Shown piece by piece: positions 1 through 9,673 of a DNA stretch of 64,000 bases. The stretch lies in contig NZ_NFUR01000001.1 of assembly GCF_002127225.1 (NCBI RefSeq), positions 125,592 to 189,591 of the forward strand, written 5' to 3'. The stretch's first letter is position 1, and each line of letters opens with the position of its first letter. The position numbers and the translations under genes were made by a program. This stretch comes from Sphingomonas sp. IBVSS2. GTDB taxonomy: Bacteria > Pseudomonadota > Alphaproteobacteria > Sphingomonadales > Sphingomonadaceae. Under the pieces are notes generated by a model. It did no database searches and was not told the DNA's origin. It was given only the letters and a program-made list of their open reading frames with translations.

Positions 1-830
1 GCGACCTTCGTCACGCCCTTGCCCGGCAGCGCGGCGAGCATGGCGTCGGTGGCCGGCTCGAGCCATTTCGCCCGGCCGAAGCGCGACTGGAAGGTGACGA
101 TCAGCTCCCGTCCCCCCAGCGTGTCCGCCAGCGCCGCGCCGAGCAGGCGCGCGGTCTTGCGGCAATGGCAGTGATAGGGATCGCCGAGATCGAGGGTCCG
201 CTGCGGCATGCCGTGGAAGCTCGCCAGGATCGCGTCGGGCACAAAGTCGAGCCGGGCGAGGCTGGCTTCCACCGATGCCTTGAGCGCGGCGATATAGGCG
301 GGGTGATCATGATAGGGCGGCAGGGTGCGGATCGCCGGCTGCCAGCGCATCTTCGCCAGCGCGGCGAAGGCCGCATCGTTGGCAGTGGCGGTGGTCGCCG
401 CGCAATATTGGGGATAGAGCGGCGCGATCAGGATGCGCCGGGCGCCATGGGCCTGCATCGAGGCCAGGCGGTCCGCGATCTTCGGCTCGCCATAGCGCAT
501 CGCCCAGTCGACGAAATTCCCTTCCCCGAACGCGCCCTGCAATGCCCGGGACTGGGCGGCGGTGATCGCGGCGAGCGGCGATCCGTCCTCGCGCCACACC
601 TGCCGATAGGCATGCGCCGACCTGCGCGGCCGGGTGCGCAGGATGATCCCGTGCAGGATCGGCTGCCAGGCGATCGGCGGAATCTCGACCACGCGCCGGT
701 CCGACAGGAACTCGGCAAGGTAGCGCCGCACCGATGCGGCATCGGGGGCGCTCGGCGTACCGAGATTGACCAGCAGCACGCCGATCCTGTCCGGGGCGAA
801 GAAGGGCGGATGCCCGGCCGGGACGCTCAT
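1..830 (-). CDS. hemH: Ferrochelatase (3' end outside window)
   Basis: Inserts ferrous iron into protoporphyrin IX, the last step of haem synthesis. Reading from ATG at 830, 276 codons are present and the frame is open to the window edge, so the C-terminus is missing. Visible family motifs are LLVNLGTP (residues 19-26), SFHGMP (204-209, with His206 the expected metal ligand) and [14 protein letters not shown] (246-259). The C-terminal conserved Glu region lies outside. The start overlaps the stop of the upstream molybdopterin subunit gene as ATGA (827-830), which suggests translational coupling, although no functional link between the two is known to me. Identification is firm from the motifs. 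Confidence 0.95.
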   Translation of the reverse strand, partial: MSVPAGHPPFFAPDRIGVLLVNLGTPSAPDAASVRRYLAEFLSDRRVVEIPPIAWQPILHGIILRTRPRRSAHAYRQVWREDGSPLAAITAAQSRALQGAFGEGNFVDWAMRYGEPKIADRLASMQAHGARRILIAPLYPQYCAATTATANDAAFAALAKMRWQPAIRTLPPYHDHPAYIAALKASVEASLARLDFVPDAILASFHGMPQRTLDLGDPYHCHCRKTARLLGAALADTLGGRELIVTFQSRFGRAKWLEPATDAMLAALPGKGVTKV

Positions 831-3067
831 TCGACGTCCGAGAGCAGGGGCAGCACGCGGAAGCGCACGCCGCTCGCCGATTGCAGCGCGTTGGCGATGG
901 CGGGAGCGACCGGCGGCACGGCGAGCTCGCTCACGCCGCCCGGATCGGCGGCGTTGCGGATCAGTTCCACGGTAATGTCGGGCGCATCCGCCAGCGTCGG
1001 CAGGCCGAGCTCGGAAAGGTCGCGCACATCGGCGACGTTCTCGGTGAAGCCGGTCGACCCGGCGAGCGCCGCGGCCATGCCGAACAGCAGCCCGCCCTCG
1101 ATCTGCTGCGTCACCAGGTCGGGGTTCACCACCCGCCCGCAATCGACCGCCGCGACCAGCCGCTCCACCTTCACCTTGCGCCCCTCGAGCCGCGCCTCGG
1201 CCATCACTGCGATATAGGAGCCGCGAAAGGCGTGGCAGGCGATGCCCTGGCCGCTGCCGGGCTGGCCACCCTGCCAGCCGCCCAGCTGGGCCGCCATCTG
1301 CACGCAGCGGGCAAGCCGCGTCTCGCCGCCGAGCATCGCCATGCGGAACGATACCGCGTCCTGCTCGGCGGCATGCGCCAGCTCGTCCATGAAGCTCTCG
1401 ACGAAGAAGCAATTGTAGCTGTGTGCGCCCGAGCGCCAATAGCCGGTCGGCACCCCGATCGCGGCGACATGGTGATCGACCGCGTAATTGGGGATGGCAT
1501 AGAAGGGCCGCGCCCCCGCCACCGCCGAGGGATCGCCCTTGCCGGGCAACGCGAGCGACGCCTGCACCACCGGATCGCTGCCCAGCAGTCGCGTCGCCAG
1601 TTCGCGGCCCGTCTCGGGCGCGGCGATCTTGGCGAGCAGGCCCGAGACCTGGCCCCGCGGGTTCAGCTTGCCGGTCATCCGGCCGATCGCGGGCGGGCGG
1701 TAGCGATCGTGCCGCATGTCCTCGCCGCGCGGCCAGGTGAGCTGCACCGGCCGGCCGATCCGCTCGGTGAGCAGCGCCGCCTGCTCCGCCACCGCATGTT
1801 CCAGCTTCGCCCCGAACGAGCCGCCCGCCATCGTCGCATGCACGGTCACCGAGCTCTCGGAGATGCCGATCGCCCGCGCCGCCGCCGCCCGCGCCAGCCC
1901 CGGCGCCTGGGTCGGCAGCCAGAGCGAGAGGTGCCCGTCATGATAATTGGCCGTGCAGGTCATCGGCTCGAGCGCGGCATGGAGCGCCACGTCGACACGA
2001 TATTCGGCCGAGACCACTTTCGCCCCGCGGAAATCCGCCGCAAGGTCGCCGGCCTCGTGGATCCGCGTGCCGTCGGCGTTCAGCGCGTCGCTCAGCGCCG
2101 AGGCGATCGAATCATTGTTGATCACTTCCTCGGGCGTCTTGAAGCGCGGGCGCATCGCGTCGATCGCCCGCTCCGCCGCCCAGCCATTGTTGGCGATCGT
2201 CGCCACCCAGTCCCTGGTCGTCACGATCGAGAGCATGCCGGGGATCCGGTTCGCCGCCGCCCGGTCGAGCTTCACCAGCTCGGTCTCGCCGATCGGCCCC
2301 ATCCGGATCGAGGCGAACACCATGTTCGGCAAGCGCACGTCCGCCGCGTAGAGAAGGCTGCCGTCCACCTTGGCCGGCGCGTCGAGCCGGGGCAGCTCCT
2401 GGCCGTAGAGCCGGTTCGCCTCGCCGGTGCGCAGCGGCACGTCGCCGGGCACGCGCTCGTCCGCCGCTTCCGCCGCCAGCGCGCCGAAGCCGAGCTTCGA
2501 ATTGCCATGGATCACCTGGCCGCCGGCCGTGTCACAGCTCTGCCATTCCGCGCCCCAGCGCCGCGCCGCCGCCTTGCACAGCAGCACCCGCGCGGTGGCG
2601 CCGGCATGGCGCAGCTGATCCTCGAAGCTGCGAATCGAAGTCGAGCAGCCGGTGAGCACCAGCCCAGTGCGCGCGGCATGGCTGCGCCGCAGCTGCTCGG
2701 GCAGCCCGCCCAGCGCCAGCTCGAACAATTCCTCGGCGGCCAGCGGATTGGCGTAGAGCGGATTGAGCGGTGCCGGCTCCACGCCCACCAGCTTCCAGTC
2801 CGCGCCCAGCTCGTCGGCGATGATCTGCGGCATGGCGGTGAACACGCCCTGCCCCTCCTCGCATTGCGGAACGGCGACCGAGACGTGCCCGTCGGTGCCG
2901 ATCTTGATCCAGGCGCCGAACAGGCTCTCGCCCGGCGCCGCGGTGAGATTGGGGAGATAGGTGCGCGGCCACACCGCCCAGGCGACCACCAGCCCCACGC
3001 CCACGCCGCCGCCGATCAGCAGCGTGCGCCGATCCAGCTTCTGGAGCTTGCCGAAATCGACCTTCAT
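827..3067 (-). CDS. Xanthine dehydrogenase-family molybdopterin-binding subunit (IorB-like aldehyde/isoquinoline oxidoreductase), Tat-exported
   Basis: A 746-residue molybdenum hydroxylase large subunit of the isoquinoline 1-oxidoreductase beta type. The N-terminus has a twin-arginine signal ([11 protein letters not shown], then a hydrophobic stretch), so the folded cofactor enzyme is probably exported to the periplasm. Recognisable parts are the MoCo-binding [12 protein letters not shown] segment and the C-terminal [10 protein letters not shown], whose Glu matches the catalytic Glu of the family. I chose ATG 3067 because it places the Tat motif at the N-terminus; an upstream in-frame start would add 22 residues. 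The usual partner, a small 2Fe-2S subunit, is not adjacent upstream (lgt is divergent) and hemH follows directly. Substrate cannot be told from sequence. Confidence 0.85.
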   Translation of the reverse strand: MKVDFGKLQKLDRRTLLIGGGVGVGLVVAWAVWPRTYLPNLTAAPGESLFGAWIKIGTDGHVSVAVPQCEEGQGVFTAMPQIIADELGADWKLVGVEPAPLNPLYANPLAAEELFELALGGLPEQLRRSHAARTGLVLTGCSTSIRSFEDQLRHAGATARVLLCKAAARRWGAEWQSCDTAGGQVIHGNSKLGFGALAAEAADERVPGDVPLRTGEANRLYGQELPRLDAPAKVDGSLLYAADVRLPNMVFASIRMGPIGETELVKLDRAAANRIPGMLSIVTTRDWVATIANNGWAAERAIDAMRPRFKTPEEVINNDSIASALSDALNADGTRIHEAGDLAADFRGAKVVSAEYRVDVALHAALEPMTCTANYHDGHLSLWLPTQAPGLARAAAARAIGISESSVTVHATMAGGSFGAKLEHAVAEQAALLTERIGRPVQLTWPRGEDMRHDRYRPPAIGRMTGKLNPRGQVSGLLAKIAAPETGRELATRLLGSDPVVQASLALPGKGDPSAVAGARPFYAIPNYAVDHHVAAIGVPTGYWRSGAHSYNCFFVESFMDELAHAAEQDAVSFRMAMLGGETRLARCVQMAAQLGGWQGGQPGSGQGIACHAFRGSYIAVMAEARLEGRKVKVERLVAAVDCGRVVNPDLVTQQIEGGLLFGMAAALAGSTGFTENVADVRDLSELGLPTLADAPDITVELIRNAADPGGVSELAVPPVAPAIANALQSASGVRFRVLPLLSDVE

Positions 3068-3205
3068 CGCATGCCGTCTATCCTGCCCGCCAAAGGCTGT
3101 CACCCCGGCTCCCCCATGCCGAACGCGAGTCATCCTTCAGTCGCGAGGCCCTTGGGTTTGCGGCGAGCCTGCTCTATCGGGGCCCGACACCCGGAGGGAT
3201 CACCC

Positions 3206-4075
3206 GTGCTGCTTTCCACCCTGGCCGCCGCCGCGGCCGACCATATCCAGTTCAAGGATCTCGGCCTCGACAAGGTCGCGCTCAATCTCGGCTTCTTCGA
3301 GATCAAATGGTATTCGCTGGCCTATATCGCCGGAATCCTGGTCGGCTGGTGGTATCTCCTCCGCCTGCTCCGCCAGCCCGGCGCGCCGATGAGCAAGCGC
3401 CATGCCGACGATCTCGTCTTCTACGCCACGCTCGGCATCATCCTGGGCGGTCGCCTCGGCTATGTGATCTTCTATGCGCCCGGGATGTTCCTCGACCCGA
3501 TCCGCATCTTCAAGCTCTGGGACGGCGGCATGTCGTTCCATGGCGGCGTGATCGGCACGACGCTGGCGATCATCCTGATGTGCCGGCGCCAGGGGCTCAA
3601 CTGGCTGCGCGTGCACGATTACGTCGCCTGCTGCGCGCCCTTCGGCCTGTTCTTCGGCCGCCTCGCCAATTTCGTGAACGGCGAGCTGTGGGGCAAGCCG
3701 GCGGATCTGCCCTGGGCGATCGTCTTCCCGGGCGCCGGCCCGCTGGCCCGCCATCCGAGCCAGCTCTACGAGGCGGCGCTCGAGGGCGTGCTCCTCTTCG
3801 CCATCCTCGCCTATGCCTTCTGGCGCACCAAGGCGCGCTACGAGCCGGGCAGGCTCGTCGGCATCTTCCTGCTCGGCTATGGCTGCTTCCGCTTCTTCGT
3901 CGAATATTTCCGCGAGCCGGATTCGCAGTTCGCCGGCACGATCTTCGAGCATGTGATCCATATGGGCCAGGTGCTGTGCCTACCGATGATCCTTGGCGGC
4001 ATCTATCTGATCGTCACCGCCAAGGGCCGCCGCCAGCGTGTGGAGCCCACGCTCGGCACGGAGAGCGTGGCCTGA
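3206..4075 (+). CDS. lgt: Prolipoprotein diacylglyceryl transferase
   Basis: Transfers diacylglycerol from phosphatidylglycerol to the lipobox cysteine of prolipoproteins in the inner membrane. The 289-residue product is rich in membrane helices and carries the family signatures [20 protein letters not shown] and [15 protein letters not shown] chose GTG 3206 because GGAGG lies about 10 bases upstream (3192-3196) and the protein then has normal family length. A longer open frame reaches back to 881 antisense to the molybdopterin gene, but that part is a shadow. The gene is divergent from the molybdopterin subunit gene and heads a run of four tightly packed plus-strand genes. Confidence 0.97.
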   Translation: MLLSTLAAAAADHIQFKDLGLDKVALNLGFFEIKWYSLAYIAGILVGWWYLLRLLRQPGAPMSKRHADDLVFYATLGIILGGRLGYVIFYAPGMFLDPIRIFKLWDGGMSFHGGVIGTTLAIILMCRRQGLNWLRVHDYVACCAPFGLFFGRLANFVNGELWGKPADLPWAIVFPGAGPLARHPSQLYEAALEGVLLFAILAYAFWRTKARYEPGRLVGIFLLGYGCFRFFVEYFREPDSQFAGTIFEHVIHMGQVLCLPMILGGIYLIVTAKGRRQRVEPTLGTESVA

Positions 4076-5166
4076 GCGAGAATCCTCTCGACGCCCCGGC
4101 GGGGGAACGCGCGGCCAATGCCGCCGAGCCGCTGCTCGCCGAGCGGCTGGCCCGTGCCATCACCATGGCCGGGCCCATCCCGCTGTCGCAGTTCATGGGC
4201 GCCGCCAACGCGCATTATTATGCGACGCGCGATCCGCTCGGCGCGCGGGGCGACTTCACCACCGCGCCCGAAGTGAGCCAGATGTTCGGCGAGCTGATCG
4301 GCCTGTGGATGGCGGACCTGTGGCAGCGCGCCGGCGAGCCGCCCGTCCGCTATGTCGAGCTCGGCCCCGGCCGCGGCACGCTCGCCGCCGACGCGCTGCG
4401 CGCGATGGCCAAGGCGGGGCTGGCGCCGCCGGTCGACCTGGTCGAGACCAGCCCGACGCTGCGTGCCGCCCAGGCCGAGCGCGTGGCGCATGCCGAATTC
4501 CATCTCGACCTGGTCGGCCTGCCCGACGATGCGCCGCTGATCTTCGTCGCCAACGAATTCTTCGACGCGCTGCCGATCCGCCAGCTCATCGCCACCGGGG
4601 AAGGCTGGCGCGAGCGGCTCGTCGCCTGCCAGGACATGCTGTTCCTGCCGATCCAGGGCGATCGCAGCTTCGACATGATCATCCCGCGCGACTTCAGGGA
4701 CGCCGCGCCCGGCTCGATCCTCGAGACCTCGCCCGCCGGCGTCGCGGTGCTGCGCCAGCTCGCCAAGCGGCTGAACGATCAGGGCGGCGCCGCGCTGATC
4801 GTCGACTATGGCTATATGGGCCCCGCGATCGGCGACACGCTCCAGGCAGTGAAGGGCCATGCCTATGCCAATCCCTTCGACATGCCGGGCGAGGCGGACC
4901 TTACCGCCCATGTCGATTTCGCCACGCTCGCCGAGGCCGCGCGGGCCGAGGGCCTGGTCGTCCATGGCCCGGTGACGCAGGGCGCCTTCCTGATGCGGCT
5001 CGGCATCGCCGAGCGCACCGCCAGCCTCTCGCTCGCCGCGCCGGACCGCGCCGGCCAGCTCGCCATCGATCGCGACCGGCTGACCGATCCGGAGCAGATG
5101 GGCGAGCTGTTCAAGGTGATCGCGCTGACGGCGCCCGGCTGGCCGGTGCCGGCGGGGTTCGAATGA
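4072..5166 (+). CDS. SAM-dependent methyltransferase, MidA/NDUFAF7 family (DUF185)
   Basis: Homologue of mitochondrial NDUFAF7/MidA, the arginine methyltransferase that supports complex I assembly; a like role in bacteria is inference. Core motifs are [16 protein letters not shown], the SAM-binding [10 protein letters not shown] and [10 protein letters not shown]. The start is awkward: family alignment wants the segment [19 protein letters not shown], but the only ATG near it (4165) cuts it off, and no GTG or TTG lies between. A CTG at 4072 overlaps the lgt stop (CTGA) and gives 364 residues, so I use it; the ATG 4165 form would be 333 residues. It is followed by the GNAT gene with an ATGA overlap. 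Confidence 0.85.
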   Translation: MSENPLDAPAGERAANAAEPLLAERLARAITMAGPIPLSQFMGAANAHYYATRDPLGARGDFTTAPEVSQMFGELIGLWMADLWQRAGEPPVRYVELGPGRGTLAADALRAMAKAGLAPPVDLVETSPTLRAAQAERVAHAEFHLDLVGLPDDAPLIFVANEFFDALPIRQLIATGEGWRERLVACQDMLFLPIQGDRSFDMIIPRDFRDAAPGSILETSPAGVAVLRQLAKRLNDQGGAALIVDYGYMGPAIGDTLQAVKGHAYANPFDMPGEADLTAHVDFATLAEAARAEGLVVHGPVTQGAFLMRLGIAERTASLSLAAPDRAGQLAIDRDRLTDPEQMGELFKVIALTAPGWPVPAGFE

Positions 5167-5666
5167 TCTACCGCGACGCCACCCAGGCCGACCTGCCCGC
5201 GATCGACGCGCTGTTCCGCACCAGCTTCGTCGCGACCTTCGGCCATCTCTACGCGCCGAAGGACCTTGCCGACTTCCTCGCCGGCTTCACGCCCGAGGCT
5301 TGGGCCGGGGAGTTCGCCGAGCCCGGGCTGCGCTTCCGGCTCGCCGAGGACGAACGGGGCCTGGCCGGCTTCGCCAAGACCAGCAACCTCACCCTCCCCG
5401 CCGAGACCAGCGCGCGCACCTATGAGCTGCGCCAGCTCTATCTCGACGAGCGGGCCAAGGGCAGCGGCGCGGCCCAGCTGCTGCTGGACTGGGCCCTGGA
5501 GCAGGGCCGGGCGCGAGGCGCGGAGGAGATGTGGCTCTCGGTCTATGTCGACAATCACCGCGCCAGGCGATTCTACGAGCGGAACGGGTTCGAGGATCGC
5601 GGCCGCTATGCCTTCATGGTCGGCGAGCACGCCGATGAGGATCGATTGATGAGGCGCATGCTGTGA
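5163..5666 (+). CDS. GNAT family N-acetyltransferase
   Basis: A 167-residue single-domain acetyltransferase that would move an acetyl group from acetyl-CoA to an unknown amine. The GNAT core is visible: strand 4 with ELRQLYLDERAKGSGAA (acetyl-CoA pyrophosphate loop, R/Q-x-x-G/A-like as RAKGSGAA) followed by the helix, then WLSVYVDNHRARRFYERNGF, typical of the C-terminal half. ATG 5163 overlaps the stop of the methyltransferase gene (ATGA), and its own stop overlaps the GTG of pgeF, so it is almost certainly co-translated. It resembles RimI-like and plant-type GNATs in general layout, but the substrate cannot be predicted. Confidence 0.88.
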   Translation: MIYRDATQADLPAIDALFRTSFVATFGHLYAPKDLADFLAGFTPEAWAGEFAEPGLRFRLAEDERGLAGFAKTSNLTLPAETSARTYELRQLYLDERAKGSGAAQLLLDWALEQGRARGAEEMWLSVYVDNHRARRFYERNGFEDRGRYAFMVGEHADEDRLMRRML

Positions 5667-6430
5667 GCGAGATCGAAATCTTCCGCGCGCGGGCGCTGGC
5701 CGGAGTCGCGCACGGCTTTCTCGGCCGCAAGGGCGGCGTCTCGACGGGCGACATGGCCAGCCTCAATGTCGGGCTGGGCTCGGGCGACGATCCCGCGCTG
5801 ATCGCCGAGAATCGCTGCCGCGCCGTGGAGGCGGTACTCCCCGACGCCCGCCTCGTCTCGGTGCATCAGGTCCATTCCGCCGACTGCGTCACCGTGGCCG
5901 CGCCCTGGGAGGATCGACTGCGCCCGCATGCCGACGCGCTGGTCACCGATCGGCCGGGGATGGCGCTCGGCATCCTCACCGCCGATTGCGCGCCGGTGCT
6001 GTTCGCCGATACGCAGGCCGGCGTGGTCGGTGCCGCCCATGCGGGGTGGAAGGGCGCGATCGGCGGCGTCACCGATTCGACGATCGCTGCGATGGAGATG
6101 CTGGGCGCGAGCCGCGACCGGATGGTCGCCGCGGTCGGCCCCTGCATCGCCCGCGCCTCCTATGAAGTCGATGCCGGTTTCCTCGCCCGGTTCGCCGAGG
6201 CCGATCCGGCGAACGAGCGCTTCTTCACCGAGGGGCGGCGCGAGGATCACTGGCAGTTCGATCTCGAAGCCTATGTCGCGCACCGGCTGGCCGCGGCGGG
6301 CCTCCGCACCGTCGAGATGCTGGGGCAGGACACCTATGCCCAGCCCGGACATTTCTATTCCTATCGCCGCGCGACCCATCGGCGCGAGCCGGATTACGGG
6401 CGGCAGATCTCGATCATCGGACTGGCATGA
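5663..6430 (+). CDS. pgeF: Peptidoglycan editing factor / multicopper polyphenol oxidase-like protein (YfiH family)
   Basis: The YfiH/PgeF (DUF152) family: described as a peptidoglycan editing factor that prevents wrong amino acids entering the stem peptide, and in other members as a purine nucleoside enzyme. The 255-residue product shows all three metal ligands: His71 in HQVHSADC, Cys109 in TADCAPVLF and His126 in AAHAGWKG. GTG 5663 overlaps the preceding GNAT stop as GTGA. It is the last gene of the lgt-led run. The family is certain; the exact reaction in this organism is not. Confidence 0.93.
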   Translation: MSEIEIFRARALAGVAHGFLGRKGGVSTGDMASLNVGLGSGDDPALIAENRCRAVEAVLPDARLVSVHQVHSADCVTVAAPWEDRLRPHADALVTDRPGMALGILTADCAPVLFADTQAGVVGAAHAGWKGAIGGVTDSTIAAMEMLGASRDRMVAAVGPCIARASYEVDAGFLARFAEADPANERFFTEGRREDHWQFDLEAYVAHRLAAAGLRTVEMLGQDTYAQPGHFYSYRRATHRREPDYGRQISIIGLA

Positions 6431-6529
6431 ACGCATCCGGCACCCCCGCGCGAGGCCAGGCGACGCCGGGATCGCGCGAGAAGGCGGAATCGGTCCCCAA
6501 AGCGCAGACTTCGCAAACTTTCGCCGCAT

Positions 6530-6553
6530 CCGGGGGTGCGATCCCGCCCCCGG
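6530..6553. other. GC-rich hairpin in the leader of the Cys/Met PLP enzyme gene
   Basis: Seven-base arms CCGGGGG (6530-6536) and CCCCCGG (6547-6553) around a 10-base loop, in the 179-base gap between pgeF and the PLP enzyme. No T-run follows, so it could be a Rho-assisted terminator for the pgeF run or a leader structure for the downstream gene. I could not match the gap to a known SAM riboswitch. Confidence 0.35.
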
Positions 6554-6609
6554 CTCGTTACAGATGATACGAAACAGGCGGCGCTCACGCCCCTGACCGG
6601 AGAGACCGC

Positions 6610-7920
6610 ATGACCGACGAGACCGAAGCCGACCTGACCGGCGCCACCCCGCGCCGCCGCCCCAAGGCGGATGTCGACACGGTCGGCGGGCGCAAGCTCA
6701 AGCCCGCCACCCTGATGATGGGCCATGGCTTCGACCCCATGCTGTCGGAAGGCTCGCTCAAGCCGCCGATCTTCCTCACCTCCACCTTCGTCTTCCCCAA
6801 TGCCGCCGCCGGCAAGCGCCATTTCGAGGGCGTCACCGGCAAGCGCCCGGGCGGAGCCGAGGGCCTGGTCTATTCGCGCTTCAACGGCCCGAACCAGGAG
6901 ATCCTCGAGGATCGCCTGGGCGTGTGGGAAGGGGCGGAGGATGCGCTGGCCTTTTCCAGCGGCATGTCGGCGATCGCCACGCTGTTCCTGTCGATGGTCA
7001 AGCCGGGCGACACGATCGTCCATTCGGGCCCGCTCTATGCCGCCACCGAGACGCTGATCGCCCGGATCCTGGGTCGTTTCGGCGTGCACTGGCTCGATTT
7101 CCCGGCCGGCGCCACGCGCGAGGAGATCGATGCGGTGCTGGGCAAGGCCGCCAGCGGCAACGTCGCGCTGATCTATCTCGAATCGCCGGCCAACCCCACC
7201 AATGCGCTGGTCGATGTCGAAGCCGTCGCCGCCAGCCGCGACGCGATCTTCAAGGGGCCGAACAAGCCGCCGATCGCGATCGACAACACCTTTCTCGGCC
7301 CCCTATGGGCCCAGCCGCTCAAGCAGGGCGCCGACATCGTCGTCTATTCGCTGACCAAATATGCCGGCGGCCATTCGGACCTGGTGGCGGGCGGCGTGCT
7401 CGGCTCGAAGGAGCACATCAACACGATCCGGCTGATGCGCAACACGATCGGCACGATCTGCGATCCCAACACCGCCTGGATGCTGCTCCGCAGCCTCGAG
7501 ACGCTGGAGCTGCGCATGTCGCGCGCCGGCGAGAATGCAGTGAAGGTCTGCGAGTTCCTGCGCGCGCACCCCAAGGTGGAGCATGTCGGCTATCTCGGTT
7601 TCCTCGAGGAGGGCTCGCGCCAGGCCGACATCTATCGGCGCCACTGCACGGGCGCGGGCTCGACCTTCTCGCTCTATCTCAAGGGCGGCGAGAAGGAGGC
7701 GTTCGCCTTTCTCGACAGCCTCAAGATCGCCAAGCTCGCCGTGTCGCTGGGCGGCACCGAGACGCTGGCCAGCCACCCGGCCGGCATGACGCACCTCTCG
7801 GTGCCCGACGCGCGCAAGCAGGCGCTGGGCATCACCGACAATCTCGTCCGCATCTCGATCGGCGTCGAGGATGCCGACGATCTGATCGCCGATTTCGAGG
7901 AGGCGCTGAAGGCCGTCTGA
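6610..7920 (+). CDS. Cystathionine gamma-synthase family PLP enzyme (Cys/Met metabolism)
   Basis: A 436-residue fold-type I PLP enzyme of the Cys/Met metabolism family. The PLP lysine is Lys250 in YSLTKYAGGHSD; other family marks are FSSGMSAI (116-123), LESPANPTN (190-198) and the YSRFNGPN loop (88-95), which differs from the more common YSRxxNPT. Members include cystathionine gamma-synthase, O-succinylhomoserine sulfhydrylase and methionine gamma-lyase; I cannot separate them by eye, so no symbol is given. ATG 6610 follows GGAGAG by about 7 bases. A hairpin sits just after the stop. Confidence 0.9.
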   Translation: MTDETEADLTGATPRRRPKADVDTVGGRKLKPATLMMGHGFDPMLSEGSLKPPIFLTSTFVFPNAAAGKRHFEGVTGKRPGGAEGLVYSRFNGPNQEILEDRLGVWEGAEDALAFSSGMSAIATLFLSMVKPGDTIVHSGPLYAATETLIARILGRFGVHWLDFPAGATREEIDAVLGKAASGNVALIYLESPANPTNALVDVEAVAASRDAIFKGPNKPPIAIDNTFLGPLWAQPLKQGADIVVYSLTKYAGGHSDLVAGGVLGSKEHINTIRLMRNTIGTICDPNTAWMLLRSLETLELRMSRAGENAVKVCEFLRAHPKVEHVGYLGFLEEGSRQADIYRRHCTGAGSTFSLYLKGGEKEAFAFLDSLKIAKLAVSLGGTETLASHPAGMTHLSVPDARKQALGITDNLVRISIGVEDADDLIADFEEALKAV

Positions 7921-7935
7921 ACCGATTGAGCTCGA

Positions 7936-7962
7936 GGGCCGGCGGGTATATCCTGCCGGCCC
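7936..7962. terminator. Strong hairpin after the Cys/Met PLP enzyme gene
   Basis: Arms GGGCCGGC (7936-7943) and GCCGGCCC (7955-7962), extended by three further pairs (one G-T) to a TATAT loop, giving an 11-pair stem that starts 15 bases after the stop of the PLP enzyme gene. There is no T-run, and the ribosome binding site of the next gene (about 7961-7970) abuts the stem. It could terminate the upstream gene or influence translation of the downstream one. Confidence 0.45.
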
Positions 7963-7978
7963 GAGGGGGAACTCGGCC

Positions 7979-9673
7979 ATGATCGGACTTTCGCGCTTCC
8001 TGGTTCTGCTCGCGGCACCGCTGCTGGTCCTGCCCGCCACGGCACAGACGGGCGACATGGCCGGCATGCATGGCGGGCACGGCTTCCCGCAGACGCTCGC
8101 CGATTGGGCGCATGGCGCGCAGCTCTTCCCGGATCTCGGCGATTTCCACCGCGATGCCGGAACGAAGCTGCCCGCCGCCCAGGCCTATTTCGACCAGGGC
8201 ATGCGCCTGCTCTGGGCGTTCAACCATGACGAGGCGGCGCGCAGCTTCGCCAGGGCGGCCGAGGCCGATCCCCGGTGCGGCATCTGCCATTGGGGCGTAG
8301 CGCTCGCCCTCGGCCCCAATTACAACATGCCGATGATGGCCGAGGCCCGGGCCCGCGTCGCCTGGGACGCGCTCAAAAAGGCCGAGGCGCTGGCGCCCGG
8401 CGCCACGCCGGCGAACCGCGCGCTGATCCTGGCGCTGGCCAGGCGCTATGCCGGTCCCCAGCCGGTCGACCCGAGCAACAGCGCGCCGCTGCTCGCCGCC
8501 TATGGCGATGCGATGCGGGACGCCGCCAGGGCATTTCCGCACGACGACGACATATTGACGATGTTCGCCGAGGCGCAGATGAACCGCACCCCGTGGAAGC
8601 TGTGGAATGCCGACGGCAGCCCGGCCAAGGACACGCCCGAGATCGTCGCCACGCTGGAGACGGTGCTGAAGCGCAACCCGCAGCATCCCGGCGCCAACCA
8701 TTACTACATTCACGCCGTCGAAGCCTCGACCACGCCGGGCCGCGCCGTGGCCGCGGCCGAGCGGGTCGGCCCGATGATGCCGGGCGCGGGCCATCTCGTG
8801 CACATGCCCTCGCACATCTTCCAGCGCGTCGGCCGCTACGAGGAATCGGCGGTGGCCAATCGCGATGCCGATGCCGCCGACAAGGCCTATTACGCCAGGA
8901 CCGCGGCGATCGACTATTATCCGATGTATTCGGCGCACAATCTCCAGTTCCTCGCCGCCTCGACGGCGATGGAGGGGCGCGCCGCCGAGACGATCAAGGC
9001 GCTGCGCGACGTGCGGCTGGTGTTCACCGACGATCAGGCCGCCGCCATGCCCGGCATGGATTGGGGGATCGGCTATCTCTACCAGGCGCTGGTCCGCTTC
9101 GGCCGCTGGGACGAGATGCTGGCCGAACCGCGACCCGATGCGCGGCTGCTCGACCTGACCGTCAACTGGCTGTCGGCCCGCACCATCGCGCTCGCCGCCA
9201 CGGGCAGGATTGCCGAGGCCGAGACCGAGCTGGCCGGCCTGAAGGCGAGGATCGCGGCCGCCCCCGCCGATGCGCTGGCCGGCATGAACATGGCCGCGCC
9301 ACTCTTCCGCATCGCCGCGCTGCGGGCCGAGGCCCGGATCGCGCTCGCCCGGAAGGGCGGGGCCCGCGCGGTCGCGCTGCTACGCGAAGCCGTCACCGTC
9401 GAGGACGCGCTGTCGTACAACGAGCCTTCGGACGAGTTCTTCCCGACCCGCCACCTGCTCGGCGCCGCGCTGCTTGGCGCGGGCAAGGCGGCGGAAGCCG
9501 AGGCGGTGTTCCGCGAAGACCTGGATCCCCGGCGCAATCCGCGCAACGGCTGGGCCCTGCTCGGCCTCGCCCAGGCGCTGAAGGCCCAGGGCAAGGATGC
9601 GGGCGCAGCGGAGAAGGATTTCGCCGCCGCCTGGGTCCGGGCGGACGTGAAGCTAGCCGCGCCGGCCTTTTAG
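7979..9673 (+). CDS. Secreted tetratricopeptide-repeat protein with a CxxCH motif
   Basis: A 564-residue protein with a clear signal peptide (cleavage expected after LPATAQ, about residue 23) and several TPR-like helical pairs: AYFDQGMRLLWAFNHDEA, later EAETELAGLKARIAAAP and EAEAVFREDLDPRRNP. It belongs to a family of periplasmic TPR proteins of unknown role with the core ALGPNYN. Two details stand out. CGICH at residues 100-104 is a perfect CxxCH, the haem c attachment signature, and the mature N-terminus is Met/His rich (DMAGMHGGHG), suggesting metal binding. A good GA-rich ribosome site (AGGGGG at 7964-7969) precedes ATG 7979. The 3' end overlaps the converging SGNH gene by 21 bases. Confidence 0.8.
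   Translation: MIGLSRFLVLLAAPLLVLPATAQTGDMAGMHGGHGFPQTLADWAHGAQLFPDLGDFHRDAGTKLPAAQAYFDQGMRLLWAFNHDEAARSFARAAEADPRCGICHWGVALALGPNYNMPMMAEARARVAWDALKKAEALAPGATPANRALILALARRYAGPQPVDPSNSAPLLAAYGDAMRDAARAFPHDDDILTMFAEAQMNRTPWKLWNADGSPAKDTPEIVATLETVLKRNPQHPGANHYYIHAVEASTTPGRAVAAAERVGPMMPGAGHLVHMPSHIFQRVGRYEESAVANRDADAADKAYYARTAAIDYYPMYSAHNLQFLAASTAMEGRAAETIKALRDVRLVFTDDQAAAMPGMDWGIGYLYQALVRFGRWDEMLAEPRPDARLLDLTVNWLSARTIALAATGRIAEAETELAGLKARIAAAPADALAGMNMAAPLFRIAALRAEARIALARKGGARAVALLREAVTVEDALSYNEPSDEFFPTRHLLGAALLGAGKAAEAEAVFREDLDPRRNPRNGWALLGLAQALKAQGKDAGAAEKDFAAAWVRADVKLAAPAF

Noticed and set aside
881..3205. Very long plus-strand open frame running into lgt
   Set aside because: It is antisense to the well-supported molybdopterin subunit gene, is Arg/His-rich with no domain, and only its lgt part looks like protein. 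Shadow frames of this kind are common here because of high GC.
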